Part shown: piece by piece, positions 17,056 through 25,473 of the stretch
Position numbering within the stretch: position 1 is the first letter of the stretch
Layout of the letters: the number at the start of each line of letters is the position of its first letter
Origin: Serratia proteamaculans
GTDB taxonomy: Bacteria > Pseudomonadota > Gammaproteobacteria > Enterobacterales > Enterobacteriaceae
Assembly (NCBI RefSeq): GCF_013337185.1
Contig: NZ_SWDE01000001.1
Coordinates: 1,240,001 to 1,304,000, forward strand
Reading direction: 5' to 3'
Length of the DNA stretch: 64,000 nucleotides
The notes under the pieces: generated by a model
The model's input: the letters and a program-made list of their open reading frames with translations, nothing else
Told to the model about the DNA's origin: nothing
Databases searched by the model: none
Translations under genes and position numbers: made by a program

Positions 17056-19098
17056 CTGCGACGGTACGCCGAGATCCTGCAGTTGCTCAACGAACACCGA
17101 CGGACGCTCGCGGTCCTGCAATAACCACACCTGATGCTTGGCGCGAGTTAGCGCTACATACAGCAGCCGCCGCTCTTCGGCATCCGGGAAATCTTCCGGC
17201 TGTGGCAACAGAACATCTTCTAATATCGACTCACGCGCAACCGCAGGGAAACCGTCGTTACCCTGGTGCAAACCGGCGATAATCACATACTCGGCCTGCT
17301 GCCCTTTGCTGGCGTGAATGGTCATAAACTCGATGGTCAACTTGGGCCAGCGGGTTGCCGCTTTTGACAACACTTGCGGCTTCAGATGATGGTAGCGTGC
17401 CAGCACCAGAATCCGCTCTTCGGGCTTGGCATAGCCACTCAGCTTATCCAACAAATTTTCGAGCTGTTCATGCGCTAGCAGGACTACCGATTTCTTGTTG
17501 CCTTTACTCAGGCTGTTCAACGGTTTTTTCAACTGGTGCGGGTTCTGCTGTACAAAGCGGTTTGCCACCTCACCGATGCGCTCATTGAAACGGTAAGTGG
17601 TGTCGAGCGCACATTGTGCCCCTTCGCCAAAGTTCTCGGCAAACGCAGTGGTCAGCGTCAGTTCGGCACCGCTGAAACGGTAAATGGCCTGCCAGTCATC
17701 ACCCACGGCAAACAGGCAAGTCTGTTTGTTTTGTTTGCGTAGCGCCGCCAGCAGCTGTGCCCGTTGCGGTGAGATATCCTGAAACTCATCGACCAGGATA
17801 TGTTTCCATGGGCTGACAAAACGCCCTTTCTCCAGAATATTGACCGCCTGATGGATCAGGCCGGAGAAGTCTACCGCCCCTTCCTCTTTCAATGCGCCTT
17901 TCCAGGCCTTGAGCAAAGGTGCCATCAGCCGGATACGTTTTGAAAACAGGTCACGGAACTCTTCATCCGCCTGTTCGATCATTTCCGCCTGGCTACCGCC
18001 GTGCATCCGCATCAACCCCAGCCAACGTTCCAGTCGGCCGGCCAGCCGTTCTGCCAGGCGTTTATCCTGCCAAAAATCACCTTCCGGCACTTCCCATTCC
18101 AGTTCTTCGAGCAACCACTGGCGCCACCCTTTGGCCTGTGCTTTTTTTTCTGCACATTGCTGCTGCCAATGGGTTATCAACAAAGCTCTTCGAGCCTTAC
18201 TGTCGGTTTCCAGCTTACTGATCGCCGGAACCTTGCGGTTGCCCTGCTGGATAATCTGCAGTGCCAACGCGTGGAAGGTTTTGGCCTGAATAGCCACGCT
18301 GCCCAAGCGCTCCTGAATGCGCTCGTTCATCTCTTCCGCCGCCTGACGGCCAAACGCCAGCAACAGGATTTGCCCCGGTTCAGCCTCCTGACGACGCAGC
18401 AGCCAACCAGCTCGCGCCACCAGCACCGAGGTTTTCCCACTGCCAGCCCCGGCCAGTACCAACACTGAATCTTCGCCATTAACTACTGCGCGGCTTTGTG
18501 AATCGTTCAGGGGGGAAGTTTCGATGTTCTGGAAGAAATCGTGGTAGCTCTCCAGCATACGTTCGGTCCACTGCTGATTACGCTGCCCGACACTGTGCAA
18601 CCCCTGCTGTAGCCATTGCTGACAAATCAGATAATCATCCCGACAATTGTCGAATTGCTCCAACCGCGCCACCGGCATGGGTAAGGCGCCGAAAGAATCG
18701 CGGATTTGTTGCTGTAACTTGCCCAGTTCGGATTTTTTAAACCACTTATCCTGCTGTTCAATACGCTGGATATGTTCAACCTGTTGCTGCAACACGCCGG
18801 CGCTGACCTCGCTCATTTCGGCGCTCCACTGTTGCCAGGCCTGCTGGAGATAATGATAAAAGCGTTGGGTTTCCTGCCATTCGGTTCCATGCAGGCGCAC
18901 CACTTTCTCATCCGGCAGCTCAAACTCCAGCTCGCCCCAGACGATGCCCCGCTTACACCTGACATGAATCAACTGATTGAAAGGAATAAGATATTCATGC
19001 TTTTCACCGCTCACCTCTACACCGGCGTGCAGCAACCGCACACGGTTATAAGGATGCTGAGCCAGGTGTTTCCCCAGCGATGTCGCTTTAAGTTCCAT
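17044..19098 (-). CDS. helD: DNA helicase IV
   Basis: A 684-residue UvrD/Rep-type superfamily 1 helicase, exactly the length of E. coli HelD. It unwinds DNA 3' to 5' using ATP. After a specific N-terminal domain of about 190 residues, Walker A is seen as GAGSGKT, the DEAD-like motif as VDEFQDIS, motif IV around YRFSGAE, and motif VI as YVALTRAK. The start matches the conserved MELKAT N-terminus. It is divergent from yccF and converges on mgsA. Confidence 0.96.
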   Translation of the reverse strand: MELKATSLGKHLAQHPYNRVRLLHAGVEVSGEKHEYLIPFNQLIHVRCKRGIVWGELEFELPDEKVVRLHGTEWQETQRFYHYLQQAWQQWSAEMSEVSAGVLQQQVEHIQRIEQQDKWFKKSELGKLQQQIRDSFGALPMPVARLEQFDNCRDDYLICQQWLQQGLHSVGQRNQQWTERMLESYHDFFQNIETSPLNDSQSRAVVNGEDSVLVLAGAGSGKTSVLVARAGWLLRRQEAEPGQILLLAFGRQAAEEMNERIQERLGSVAIQAKTFHALALQIIQQGNRKVPAISKLETDSKARRALLITHWQQQCAEKKAQAKGWRQWLLEELEWEVPEGDFWQDKRLAERLAGRLERWLGLMRMHGGSQAEMIEQADEEFRDLFSKRIRLMAPLLKAWKGALKEEGAVDFSGLIHQAVNILEKGRFVSPWKHILVDEFQDISPQRAQLLAALRKQNKQTCLFAVGDDWQAIYRFSGAELTLTTAFAENFGEGAQCALDTTYRFNERIGEVANRFVQQNPHQLKKPLNSLSKGNKKSVVLLAHEQLENLLDKLSGYAKPEERILVLARYHHLKPQVLSKAATRWPKLTIEFMTIHASKGQQAEYVIIAGLHQGNDGFPAVARESILEDVLLPQPEDFPDAEERRLLYVALTRAKHQVWLLQDRERPSVFVEQLQDLGVPSQKKP

Positions 19099-19254
19099 AT
19101 CGTCGCGCCATGACTATGTTGAGATTAAATAACGGATATCTGCCAGTTTACCTGCGATAAGCAGTGGCACTCTAGCGCTAAAAAAAGGGTAGAATAGATT
19201 TTGCGTTTTGATAGCAAACGCACCGCATCGCGGTTTGACCATCATTAGAGCAGA

Positions 19255-19716
19255 ATGACGACTATGCGTACTGTACTGAATATTCTTAATTTTGTGTTAG
19301 GCGGCTTTTTCACCACCCTCGGCTGGCTGGTCGCAACGGTGTTTAGCGTGGTGCTGATCATCACCCTGCCGTTAACCCGCTCCTGCTGGGAAATCACCAA
19401 GCTATCGTTACTGCCATTCGGTAACGAAGCCATTCACGTTAATGAATTGTACCCGGAAAAAAGCAATGCGCTGCTTTCCGCCAGCGGTTCACTGCTGAAC
19501 ATTATCTGGCTGATCCTGTTCGGCTGGTGGCTGTGCCTGTCGCATATTGCCGCCGGGATTGTGCAGTGTGTAACCATTATCGGCATCCCGGTAGGCATAG
19601 CCAATTTCAAAATCGCCGCCATTGCCCTGTGGCCGGTTGGGCGCCGTGTGGTATCTGTTGAGATGGCGCAACAGGCCAGAACTGAAAATGCCCGACGTCA
19701 GTATCAGCAGCGTTAA
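19255..19716 (+). CDS. yccF: Inner membrane protein YccF
   Basis: A protein of about 150 residues with two YccF domains, each holding a pair of hydrophobic segments and the pattern LPLTRSCWEITKLSL...GNEAIHV (about 42-65) or GIPVGIANFKIAAIALWP (about 112-130). The function is unknown. Two starts compete: ATG at 19255, with TAGAG four bases upstream, and ATG at 19264, which gives the N-terminus MRTVLNILN seen in E. coli YccF. It is followed after 26 bases by yccS on the same strand, as in E. coli, so the two probably form an operon. Confidence 0.92.
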   Translation: MTTMRTVLNILNFVLGGFFTTLGWLVATVFSVVLIITLPLTRSCWEITKLSLLPFGNEAIHVNELYPEKSNALLSASGSLLNIIWLILFGWWLCLSHIAAGIVQCVTIIGIPVGIANFKIAAIALWPVGRRVVSVEMAQQARTENARRQYQQR

Positions 19717-19742
19717 TTTTTTCTCCGCCTGAGGAGTTTTTC

Positions 19743-21878
19743 GTGCTCTCTTTTGCACCAGCAATACGCCGTTATGCCTACAACAGCAATCTGCTTTATG
19801 ATCTGCGCATCTTCATTGCGCTGGCTGGCGCGGCCGCCGTACCCTGGTGGCTAGCCATTCCAAAGCTCACCATTCCCCTGACTCTGGGGGTGGTGGCAGC
19901 GGCATTGACCGATCTGGATGATCGCCTGGCTGGCAGGCTGCGCAATCTGTTGATCACCCTGGTGTGTTTTTTTGTAGCTTCCGCCTCCATTGAACTGCTG
20001 TTCCCTTATCCGTGGCTGTTCGCTCTCGGTCTCACCGCTTCGACCTGCGGTTTTATTTTGCTGGGTGCCCTGGGGCAACGTTATGCCACCATTGCGTTTG
20101 GTGCCTTGCTGATCGCGGTCTATACCATGCTCGGCACCTCAATGTATGACGCCTGGTATCAACAGCCGACGCTGCTGATCATTGGAGCCCTGTGGTACAA
20201 CCTGCTGACGCTGATTGGCCACCTGATCTTTCCTATCCGACCTCTGCAGGAAAATCTGGCACGTTGTTACAATCAATTGGCAAGTTACCTGGATGCCAAG
20301 GCCAACCTGTTTGACCCTGACGTCGAGCATGATGCAGACCTGCCGTGGATGGACGTTGCCATGGCCAACAGCGCGCTGATGACCACGCTTAACCAGGCCA
20401 AAGTTTCATTACTGACCCGATTAAAAGGCGACCGAGGCCAACGCGGTACCCGCCGAACGCTGCATTATTATTTCGTTGCCCAGGATATCCATGAGCGTGC
20501 AAGTTCCTCCCACGTTCAATATCAGGCACTGAGTCGACAGTTTCGTCACAGTGATATTCTGTTTCGTTTCCAGCGCTTGCTCAGCATGCAGGCTCGCGCC
20601 TGCCAGCAGTTGGCTCAGTCGATTCTGCTGCGGCAAAAATATCAGCACAACCTTCGCTTTGAACCGACCTTTGGCCGTATTGAAGAAGCTCTGACTCGCA
20701 TTACCATCACCCCAGAAAACCGTGAACTGACCAAGGCGTTATGGCACCTGTTGAAAAATTTGCGCGCGATTGACGCCCAACTGGCAAATATTGAGTCCGA
20801 GCAGGCGCTGGCCAGTGGCCTGGCGGAAGAGAATAGTCTGTCGGATGACCGACTCACTGGCTGGAGCGATATTCGCTTGCGTATCAGCCGCCATCTAACA
20901 CCTCAGTCTGCCTTGTTCCGCCATGCCATCCGCATGTCAGTGGTACTGTGCGTGGGCTACGCCTTGATTCAGTTTACCGGCATGCAGCACGGTTATTGGA
21001 TCCTGTTAACCAGCCTGTTTGTCTGTCAACCCAATTACAACGCCACGCGTCGCAGGCTGGCTCTGCGAATTATCGGCACGCTGGCCGGTATTCTTATCGG
21101 CCTGCCGATCCTCTATTTTGTGCCCTCGCTGGAAGGCCAGATGGTGCTGATCGTCATCAGCGGCGTTCTGTTCTTCGCTTTTCGAACCGTGCAATACGCA
21201 CATGCCACCATGTTTATTACCCTGCTGGTGTTGCTGTGCTTTAACTTGCTGGGTGAAGGTTTTGAGGTGGCCGCGCCTCGGGTCTATGACACGATTTTGG
21301 GATGCGCCATCGCCTGGGCGGCAGTCAGTTTTATCTGGCCAGACTGGAAGTTCCGCCAATTACCGGCAGTCGTCACTAAAACGCTGGACGCCAACTGCCG
21401 TTATCTGGATGCCATCCTGGTGCAATATCATCAGGGTAAAGACAACGGCCTTCCCTATCGTATCGCTCGCCGGGATGCACACAACAGTGATGCAGAGCTG
21501 GCTTCGGTGATATCAAATATGTCTGCCGATCCAAAAGCTGATAAAGAGGTTCAGGAAGCCGCATTCCGCCTGTTGTGTTTAAACCACACCTTGTTGAGTT
21601 ATATCTCTGCGCTGGGTGCGCACCGTGAGCGTCTGAACAACCCTGCTACGCTGGATCTGTTAAATGATGCGGTTTGTTATGTCGATGGCGCCCTGCATCA
21701 GGAAGAACTGGACGACCGGCGCATCACTCAGGCGTTGGAAAGCCTGGCTGAACGTATTGTGCACGCTGCGCCGGAACCGGAAAGCAAAGATCAGTTGGTG
21801 TTGCAGCAAATTGGACTGGTCATTGAGCTGCTGCCGGAACTTACCCTACTTAATACCCAAATCAGCAAATCGGCTTGA
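19743..21878 (+). CDS. yccS: FUSC-family inner membrane protein YccS (putative exporter)
   Basis: A 711-residue YccS/YhfK-type protein of the fusaric acid resistance (FUSC) superfamily. Two blocks of membrane helices (about 20-170 and 390-530) flank a soluble domain, and a C-terminal cytoplasmic domain follows. It is thought to export small, possibly aromatic, compounds; the substrate is unknown. The start codon is GTG, with GAGGAG six bases upstream. The protein is close to E. coli YccS along its whole length (for example the TIPLTLGVVAAALTDLDD and HGYWILLTSLFVCQPNYNAT regions). Its stop codon abuts the stop of convergent sxy with no gap. Confidence 0.93.
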   Translation: MLSFAPAIRRYAYNSNLLYDLRIFIALAGAAAVPWWLAIPKLTIPLTLGVVAAALTDLDDRLAGRLRNLLITLVCFFVASASIELLFPYPWLFALGLTASTCGFILLGALGQRYATIAFGALLIAVYTMLGTSMYDAWYQQPTLLIIGALWYNLLTLIGHLIFPIRPLQENLARCYNQLASYLDAKANLFDPDVEHDADLPWMDVAMANSALMTTLNQAKVSLLTRLKGDRGQRGTRRTLHYYFVAQDIHERASSSHVQYQALSRQFRHSDILFRFQRLLSMQARACQQLAQSILLRQKYQHNLRFEPTFGRIEEALTRITITPENRELTKALWHLLKNLRAIDAQLANIESEQALASGLAEENSLSDDRLTGWSDIRLRISRHLTPQSALFRHAIRMSVVLCVGYALIQFTGMQHGYWILLTSLFVCQPNYNATRRRLALRIIGTLAGILIGLPILYFVPSLEGQMVLIVISGVLFFAFRTVQYAHATMFITLLVLLCFNLLGEGFEVAAPRVYDTILGCAIAWAAVSFIWPDWKFRQLPAVVTKTLDANCRYLDAILVQYHQGKDNGLPYRIARRDAHNSDAELASVISNMSADPKADKEVQEAAFRLLCLNHTLLSYISALGAHRERLNNPATLDLLNDAVCYVDGALHQEELDDRRITQALESLAERIVHAAPEPESKDQLVLQQIGLVIELLPELTLLNTQISKSA

Positions 21879-22538
21879 TCACCCGGGGCCTTTTATCAGG
21901 CCCCGGACTCCCGGATTATGTCCGTGACTAAGCAATGACATGGTACGTTCAAACCAATGCGTCAGCTCACTGCGTATTTCCGAAGGTAGAGCCTCATGAT
22001 GATAACCGGCAATGGCCCCGCCCAGAGAAAGCAGTACCCGCAATCCTAAATTGCGCTGCTGCTGCAACAGACGAAGATAGCTGCGTTTGGCGCCATTCAG
22101 GCGCAAATCATAAACATTACGAATGCCTGCACGCCAAAGTAACCGTTCCATATTGATGTCGATGTTGGGTAAGGTTTTCAGCCGCCCCTGATTATCCGTT
22201 TTAACCTTAAGTTCTCGGCGCGCTTCACGAATAGCCTGCCAGGCTAACCCCACAAGCTCCCTCCTGTCGCGCCACAGCGTTTCATCGACCCAGTAATAAC
22301 GCATGGTAATAGGTACCCCTCGCTTGGAGTACACCATATTGACCATGCCGCGAGAGCGAAAAGCTGGCTCCAGGCTTTCCGTCGCACGAAGATACAGCTC
22401 CCCTTCGGCAATCACAGCGAACATGACGCCATCAGCCAGCAGCCCATAACCGCCAAATTGCGAGCGTGTAGTAATGCCGCCTAATGCGTAAAAATACGCT
22501 TTGGCCTGCACGATCCTTCCACTTGATGTCCCTTTCAT
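21879..22538 (-). CDS. sxy: Competence coactivator Sxy/TfoX
   Basis: A 219-residue Sxy (TfoX), which acts with CRP at CRP-S promoters of competence and DNA-uptake genes. The N-terminal TfoX domain holds RSQFGGYGLLADGVMFAV (about 26-43), and the C-terminal helix-hairpin-helix-like domain holds LPNIDINMERLLWRAGI. It is about ten residues longer than E. coli Sxy. It is divergent from sulA, as in E. coli. A 9-bp GC hairpin (21883-21906) sits inside its last codons and may serve to stop yccS transcription from the other side. Confidence 0.94.
   Translation of the reverse strand: MKGTSSGRIVQAKAYFYALGGITTRSQFGGYGLLADGVMFAVIAEGELYLRATESLEPAFRSRGMVNMVYSKRGVPITMRYYWVDETLWRDRRELVGLAWQAIREARRELKVKTDNQGRLKTLPNIDINMERLLWRAGIRNVYDLRLNGAKRSYLRLLQQQRNLGLRVLLSLGGAIAGYHHEALPSEIRSELTHWFERTMSLLSHGHNPGVRGLIKGPG
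21883..21906 (+). terminator. Hairpin at the yccS/sxy junction
   Basis: CCGGGGCCT, a TTTATC loop and AGGCCCCGG begin five bases after the yccS stop and lie within the coding end of sxy. There is no T-run, so any terminator activity is uncertain. Confidence 0.45.
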
Positions 22539-22706
22539 AGCCTTCTCCTTGTGTAGATTAGTGATCTATCATTCCCCACATCAATGAAATAAAAGTAACG
22601 TGAACAAGTAATTAGAAAAATACGCACTATCTGCAGTCATGCCAATCACAAACGTCCGGTGTATGAAAAATGATCGCAATTATGCGAGGTACTACGAAGA
22701 TTTGAG

Positions 22707-22749
22707 TTGATCTTAATCACAACTGGATGTACTGTATAAACATACAGTG
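22707..22749 (+). promoter_or_regulatory. sulA promoter with LexA (SOS) box
   Basis: A -35 TTGATC (22707-22712), a 17-base spacer and -10 TACTGT (22730-22735) are overlapped by the operator TACTGTATAAACATACAGTG (22730-22749), a perfect CTGT-N8-ACAG LexA box. The arrangement is the same as at E. coli sulA. Confidence 0.93.
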
Positions 22750-22770
22750 ACACTACGGGCGGGATACTTT

Positions 22771-23277
22771 ATGCGTACTCAATCACTCTACAAACCCCAT
22801 TTCAGCCACACCTCTTTTGCGCTGAATAATGCTGCAGAGAGCACCGATGCTGGCAAAGCGAATGGCCTTATCAGTGAACTTGTTTACAACGAGCATCAGC
22901 CCGCAGTAGCGCAGTTGTTGCTACCTCTGCTGCAACAACTGGGAATGCAGTCACGTTGGTTGTTATGGCTGACGCCACAGCAAAAACTGAGTAAGTTATG
23001 GCTACAACAGTCCGGCTTGCCGGTTGGAAAAGTGATACAGCTGAGCCAAATTAACCCGCTGGACACGGTTGAAGCGATGGAAAAAGCGCTGCTGACAGGT
23101 AACTACAGTGTAGTACTTGGATGGCTGCCCGATCTTACAGAAGAAGATCGTCTAAAATTAAGGCGTGCGGCAGAATTAGGTAACGCTTATGGGTTCATTA
23201 TGCGTCCTCAACGTGACATAAACCCGATTCACGGACACTGTTCTACCCTAAAAATTCACTCTTCTTTGTATCATTAA
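22771..23277 (+). CDS. sulA: SOS cell division inhibitor SulA
   Basis: A 168-residue SulA, which binds FtsZ and blocks septation after DNA damage. The core [24 protein letters not shown] and [14 protein letters not shown] (about 32-75) matches E. coli SulA, and the C-terminus KIHSSLYH is the tail recognised by Lon. I place the start at ATG 22771: the in-frame GTG at 22747 lies inside the LexA box and near the transcription start. The ribosome site (GGCGGGA) is modest. Induction by LexA cleavage is directly supported by the operator. Confidence 0.94.
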   Translation: MRTQSLYKPHFSHTSFALNNAAESTDAGKANGLISELVYNEHQPAVAQLLLPLLQQLGMQSRWLLWLTPQQKLSKLWLQQSGLPVGKVIQLSQINPLDTVEAMEKALLTGNYSVVLGWLPDLTEEDRLKLRRAAELGNAYGFIMRPQRDINPIHGHCSTLKIHSSLYH

Positions 23278-23635
23278 GTAAATTTAGGATTTTTCCCATC
23301 ATTTTCATCTCCCTGCAAGGGAACCTTTATGGGATCAGGGACAAAGCGAGTGTGGCTGCGGTTCCGCGACCCAAAACCAAGGTTAAAATGCTCGTTTTTT
23401 TGCCGGTTAATGTTAGTAAATATGTATATTTCTGCGTTTTTTTTTAGAGCTTTATCACATCACACTTGTAACTTTCGCGCCACGTTGTAGACTTTACATC
23501 GCCAAGGTTGCTCTATAACGCCAGATAAACTGGCAGAGTAACAAACGAGGGCTCAAACCTTGGCGAAGGAATTTAACCAAGGGCTTAAAACAGCTTTAAA
23601 GCTCATTGCCTATTTGGATGATAACGAGGCGCAAA
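23278..23635. other. sulA-ompA intergenic region with the long ompA leader
   Basis: The first 180 bases hold nothing I can name beyond short hairpins. The right half holds the ompA promoter and a leader of about 140 bases, which in E. coli stabilises the ompA mRNA by a 5' stem-loop. Segments around the promoter and just before the ATG match the E. coli leader closely. Confidence 0.6.
23466..23493 (+). promoter_or_regulatory. ompA promoter
   Basis: -35 TTGTAA (23466-23471), a 16-base spacer and -10 TAGACT (23488-23493), followed by TTTACATCGCC, reproduce the E. coli ompA promoter region almost base for base. Confidence 0.8.
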
Positions 23636-24715
23636 ATGAAAAAGACAGCTATCGCATTAGCAGTGGCACTGGCTGGTTTCGCTACCGTAGCGCAAGCCGC
23701 CCCAAAAGATAATACCTGGTACACTGGTGCTAAACTGGGCTGGTCCCAGTACCATGACACTGGTTTCTACGGCAACGGTTACGAGAATGGTATCGGCAAT
23801 GGTCCGAACCATAAAGATCAACTGGGTGCTGGCGCGTTCCTGGGTTACCAAGCGAACCAATACCTGGGCTTCGAGCTGGGCTATGACTGGCTTGGCCGTA
23901 TGCCTTACAAAGGCAGCGTGAACAACGGTGCTTTCAAAGCGCAGGGCGTTCAACTGGCCGCTAAACTGAGCTACCCAATCATGGACGATCTGGACATCTA
24001 CACTCGTCTGGGCGGCATGGTATGGCGTGCAGATTCCAAAGCTAACTACGGTGCAACTGGCCAACGTCTGAGCGATCACGACACTGGCGTTTCTCCGTTG
24101 GCAGCAGTTGGTGTTGAATACGCACTGACCAAAAACTGGGCTACTCGCCTGGACTACCAATTCGTTAGCAACATCGGTGATGCAGGTACTGTCGGCGCAC
24201 GTCCAGACAACACCATGCTGAGCCTGGGTGTTTCTTACCGTTTCGGTCAGGATGATGTTGTTGCTCCAGCACCAGTTCCAGCTCCGGCTCCAGTTGTTGA
24301 AACCAAGCGTTTCACTCTGAAGTCTGACGTGCTGTTCAACTTCAACAAATCTACCCTGAAAGCTGAAGGCCAACAGGCTCTTGACCAGCTGTACACTCAG
24401 CTGAGCGCAATGGATCCTAAAGATGGTTCTGCTGTAGTTCTGGGTTACACCGACGCCGTTGGTTCTGACCAGTACAACCAGAAACTGTCTGAAAAACGCG
24501 CACAGAGCGTTGTTGATTACCTGGTATCTAAAGGTATCCCTTCAGACAAAATCTCTGCACGTGGTATGGGCGAAGCTGATTCCGTCACTGGCAACACCTG
24601 TGGCTACAAAGCTGGTCGTGCTACCAAAGCACAGATCGCTTGCCTGGCACCAGATCGTCGCGTAGAGATCGAAGTTAAAGGTATCAAAGACGTTGTAACT
24701 CAGCCACAAGGCTAA
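23636..24715 (+). CDS. ompA: Outer membrane protein OmpA
   Basis: A 359-residue OmpA. The 21-residue signal ends in VAQA; the mature N-terminus APKDNTWY begins an eight-strand beta-barrel (to about residue 200). A proline-alanine linker, [12 protein letters not shown], leads to the periplasmic peptidoglycan-binding OmpA-C domain, with [17 protein letters not shown] as the core motif and a Cys pair near the end. It anchors the outer membrane to the cell wall. I start at 23636, where ACGAGGCGCAAAATG gives a good ribosome site; the frame extends ten codons upstream without one. It is highly expressed, with strongly biased codon use. Confidence 0.98.
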   Translation: MKKTAIALAVALAGFATVAQAAPKDNTWYTGAKLGWSQYHDTGFYGNGYENGIGNGPNHKDQLGAGAFLGYQANQYLGFELGYDWLGRMPYKGSVNNGAFKAQGVQLAAKLSYPIMDDLDIYTRLGGMVWRADSKANYGATGQRLSDHDTGVSPLAAVGVEYALTKNWATRLDYQFVSNIGDAGTVGARPDNTMLSLGVSYRFGQDDVVAPAPVPAPAPVVETKRFTLKSDVLFNFNKSTLKAEGQQALDQLYTQLSAMDPKDGSAVVLGYTDAVGSDQYNQKLSEKRAQSVVDYLVSKGIPSDKISARGMGEADSVTGNTCGYKAGRATKAQIACLAPDRRVEIEVKGIKDVVTQPQG

Positions 24716-24730
24716 GCTACCACTCTTAGT

Positions 24731-24760
24731 AAAAAACCCCGCAATGCGGGGTTTTTTTTT
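24731..24760 (+). terminator. Terminator of ompA
   Basis: AAAAAACCCCGC, an AAT loop and GCGGGG are followed by nine T residues. Confidence 0.93.
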
Positions 24761-24826
24761 GGCTAAACTAAGTGGTATTGGCAACAAAGAGCCCTTTCCA
24801 TTGCAGGAACTGGCGGGCTAGTAGGT

Positions 24827-25285
24827 TTACTCTTTGTCTTTACCGAGAATAGCTTTTAAATCCTGTTTTAAAGATGACATTTGGCTGGCGTACTTCTCTT
24901 TACGTTCCGCATCTTCGATTAACTGCACCACAGTTTCTGACAGAGTTACTCCACGGCGACGGGCCAGCGCGGCCAAACGCTGCCAAACCAGAAACTCCAG
25001 ATCGATAGATTTTTTACGCGTATGTTGGTGTTCTGCGTTAAAATGACGTTTACGCCGTGCGCGGATAGTTTGCTTCATCCGGTTATCCAGTTCCGGATTC
25101 ATATGGTGGCCTATCCACGTCAGCACTTTTACCGGCTCATTTTCCAGCTTCAGCAGCTCGTCAACGGCTTCCTGAGCAACGCTGTTTTCAATGTGGCGGG
25201 TAATAGCTTCCCCTTCCCGGTGCTTTTTCACCAGGTACTTCCATTTCCAACCGCTCTCCAGATTTTCCAGTTGCTGATATTTCAT
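24827..25285 (-). CDS. matP: Macrodomain Ter protein MatP
   Basis: A 152-residue MatP, which binds matS sites in the terminus region, condenses the Ter macrodomain and links it to the divisome. The N-terminal [15 protein letters not shown], the [19 protein letters not shown] segment (about 77-95) with the ribbon-helix-helix, and the C-terminal coiled coil are all conserved with E. coli. It is divergent from the lonH-type gene. Position between ompA and lonH matches E. coli. Confidence 0.96.
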   Translation of the reverse strand: MKYQQLENLESGWKWKYLVKKHREGEAITRHIENSVAQEAVDELLKLENEPVKVLTWIGHHMNPELDNRMKQTIRARRKRHFNAEHQHTRKKSIDLEFLVWQRLAALARRRGVTLSETVVQLIEDAERKEKYASQMSSLKQDLKAILGKDKE

Positions 25286-25453
25286 CGTGAGCTCTTCAGT
25301 GACCGCGTAACTTTATTAAGCATAACAGCTTTACGCCGAATTTCCCCGGCAATTACACCTCGTTTTAGACTGTTTTTTGCACAGTCATCGCTCGATGTCA
25401 AACTCCCTGACATCAACTGTAACTCTGCATCTATCAAGCTGCCGTTATTCTTG

Positions 25454-25459
25454 TATAAT
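25454..25459 (+). promoter_or_regulatory. -10 box of the lonH-type gene
   Basis: A perfect TATAAT ends 15 bases before the TTG at 25474. Transcription would start near 25466, leaving a leader of only about 8 bases for that TTG. No good -35 is visible. Confidence 0.55.
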
Positions 25460-25473
25460 CGCCCTTTCCCTTT

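Noticed and set aside
22747-22770. Upstream GTG start for sulA
   Set aside because: It lies inside the LexA operator at or before the likely transcription start; ATG 22771 also fits the family length.
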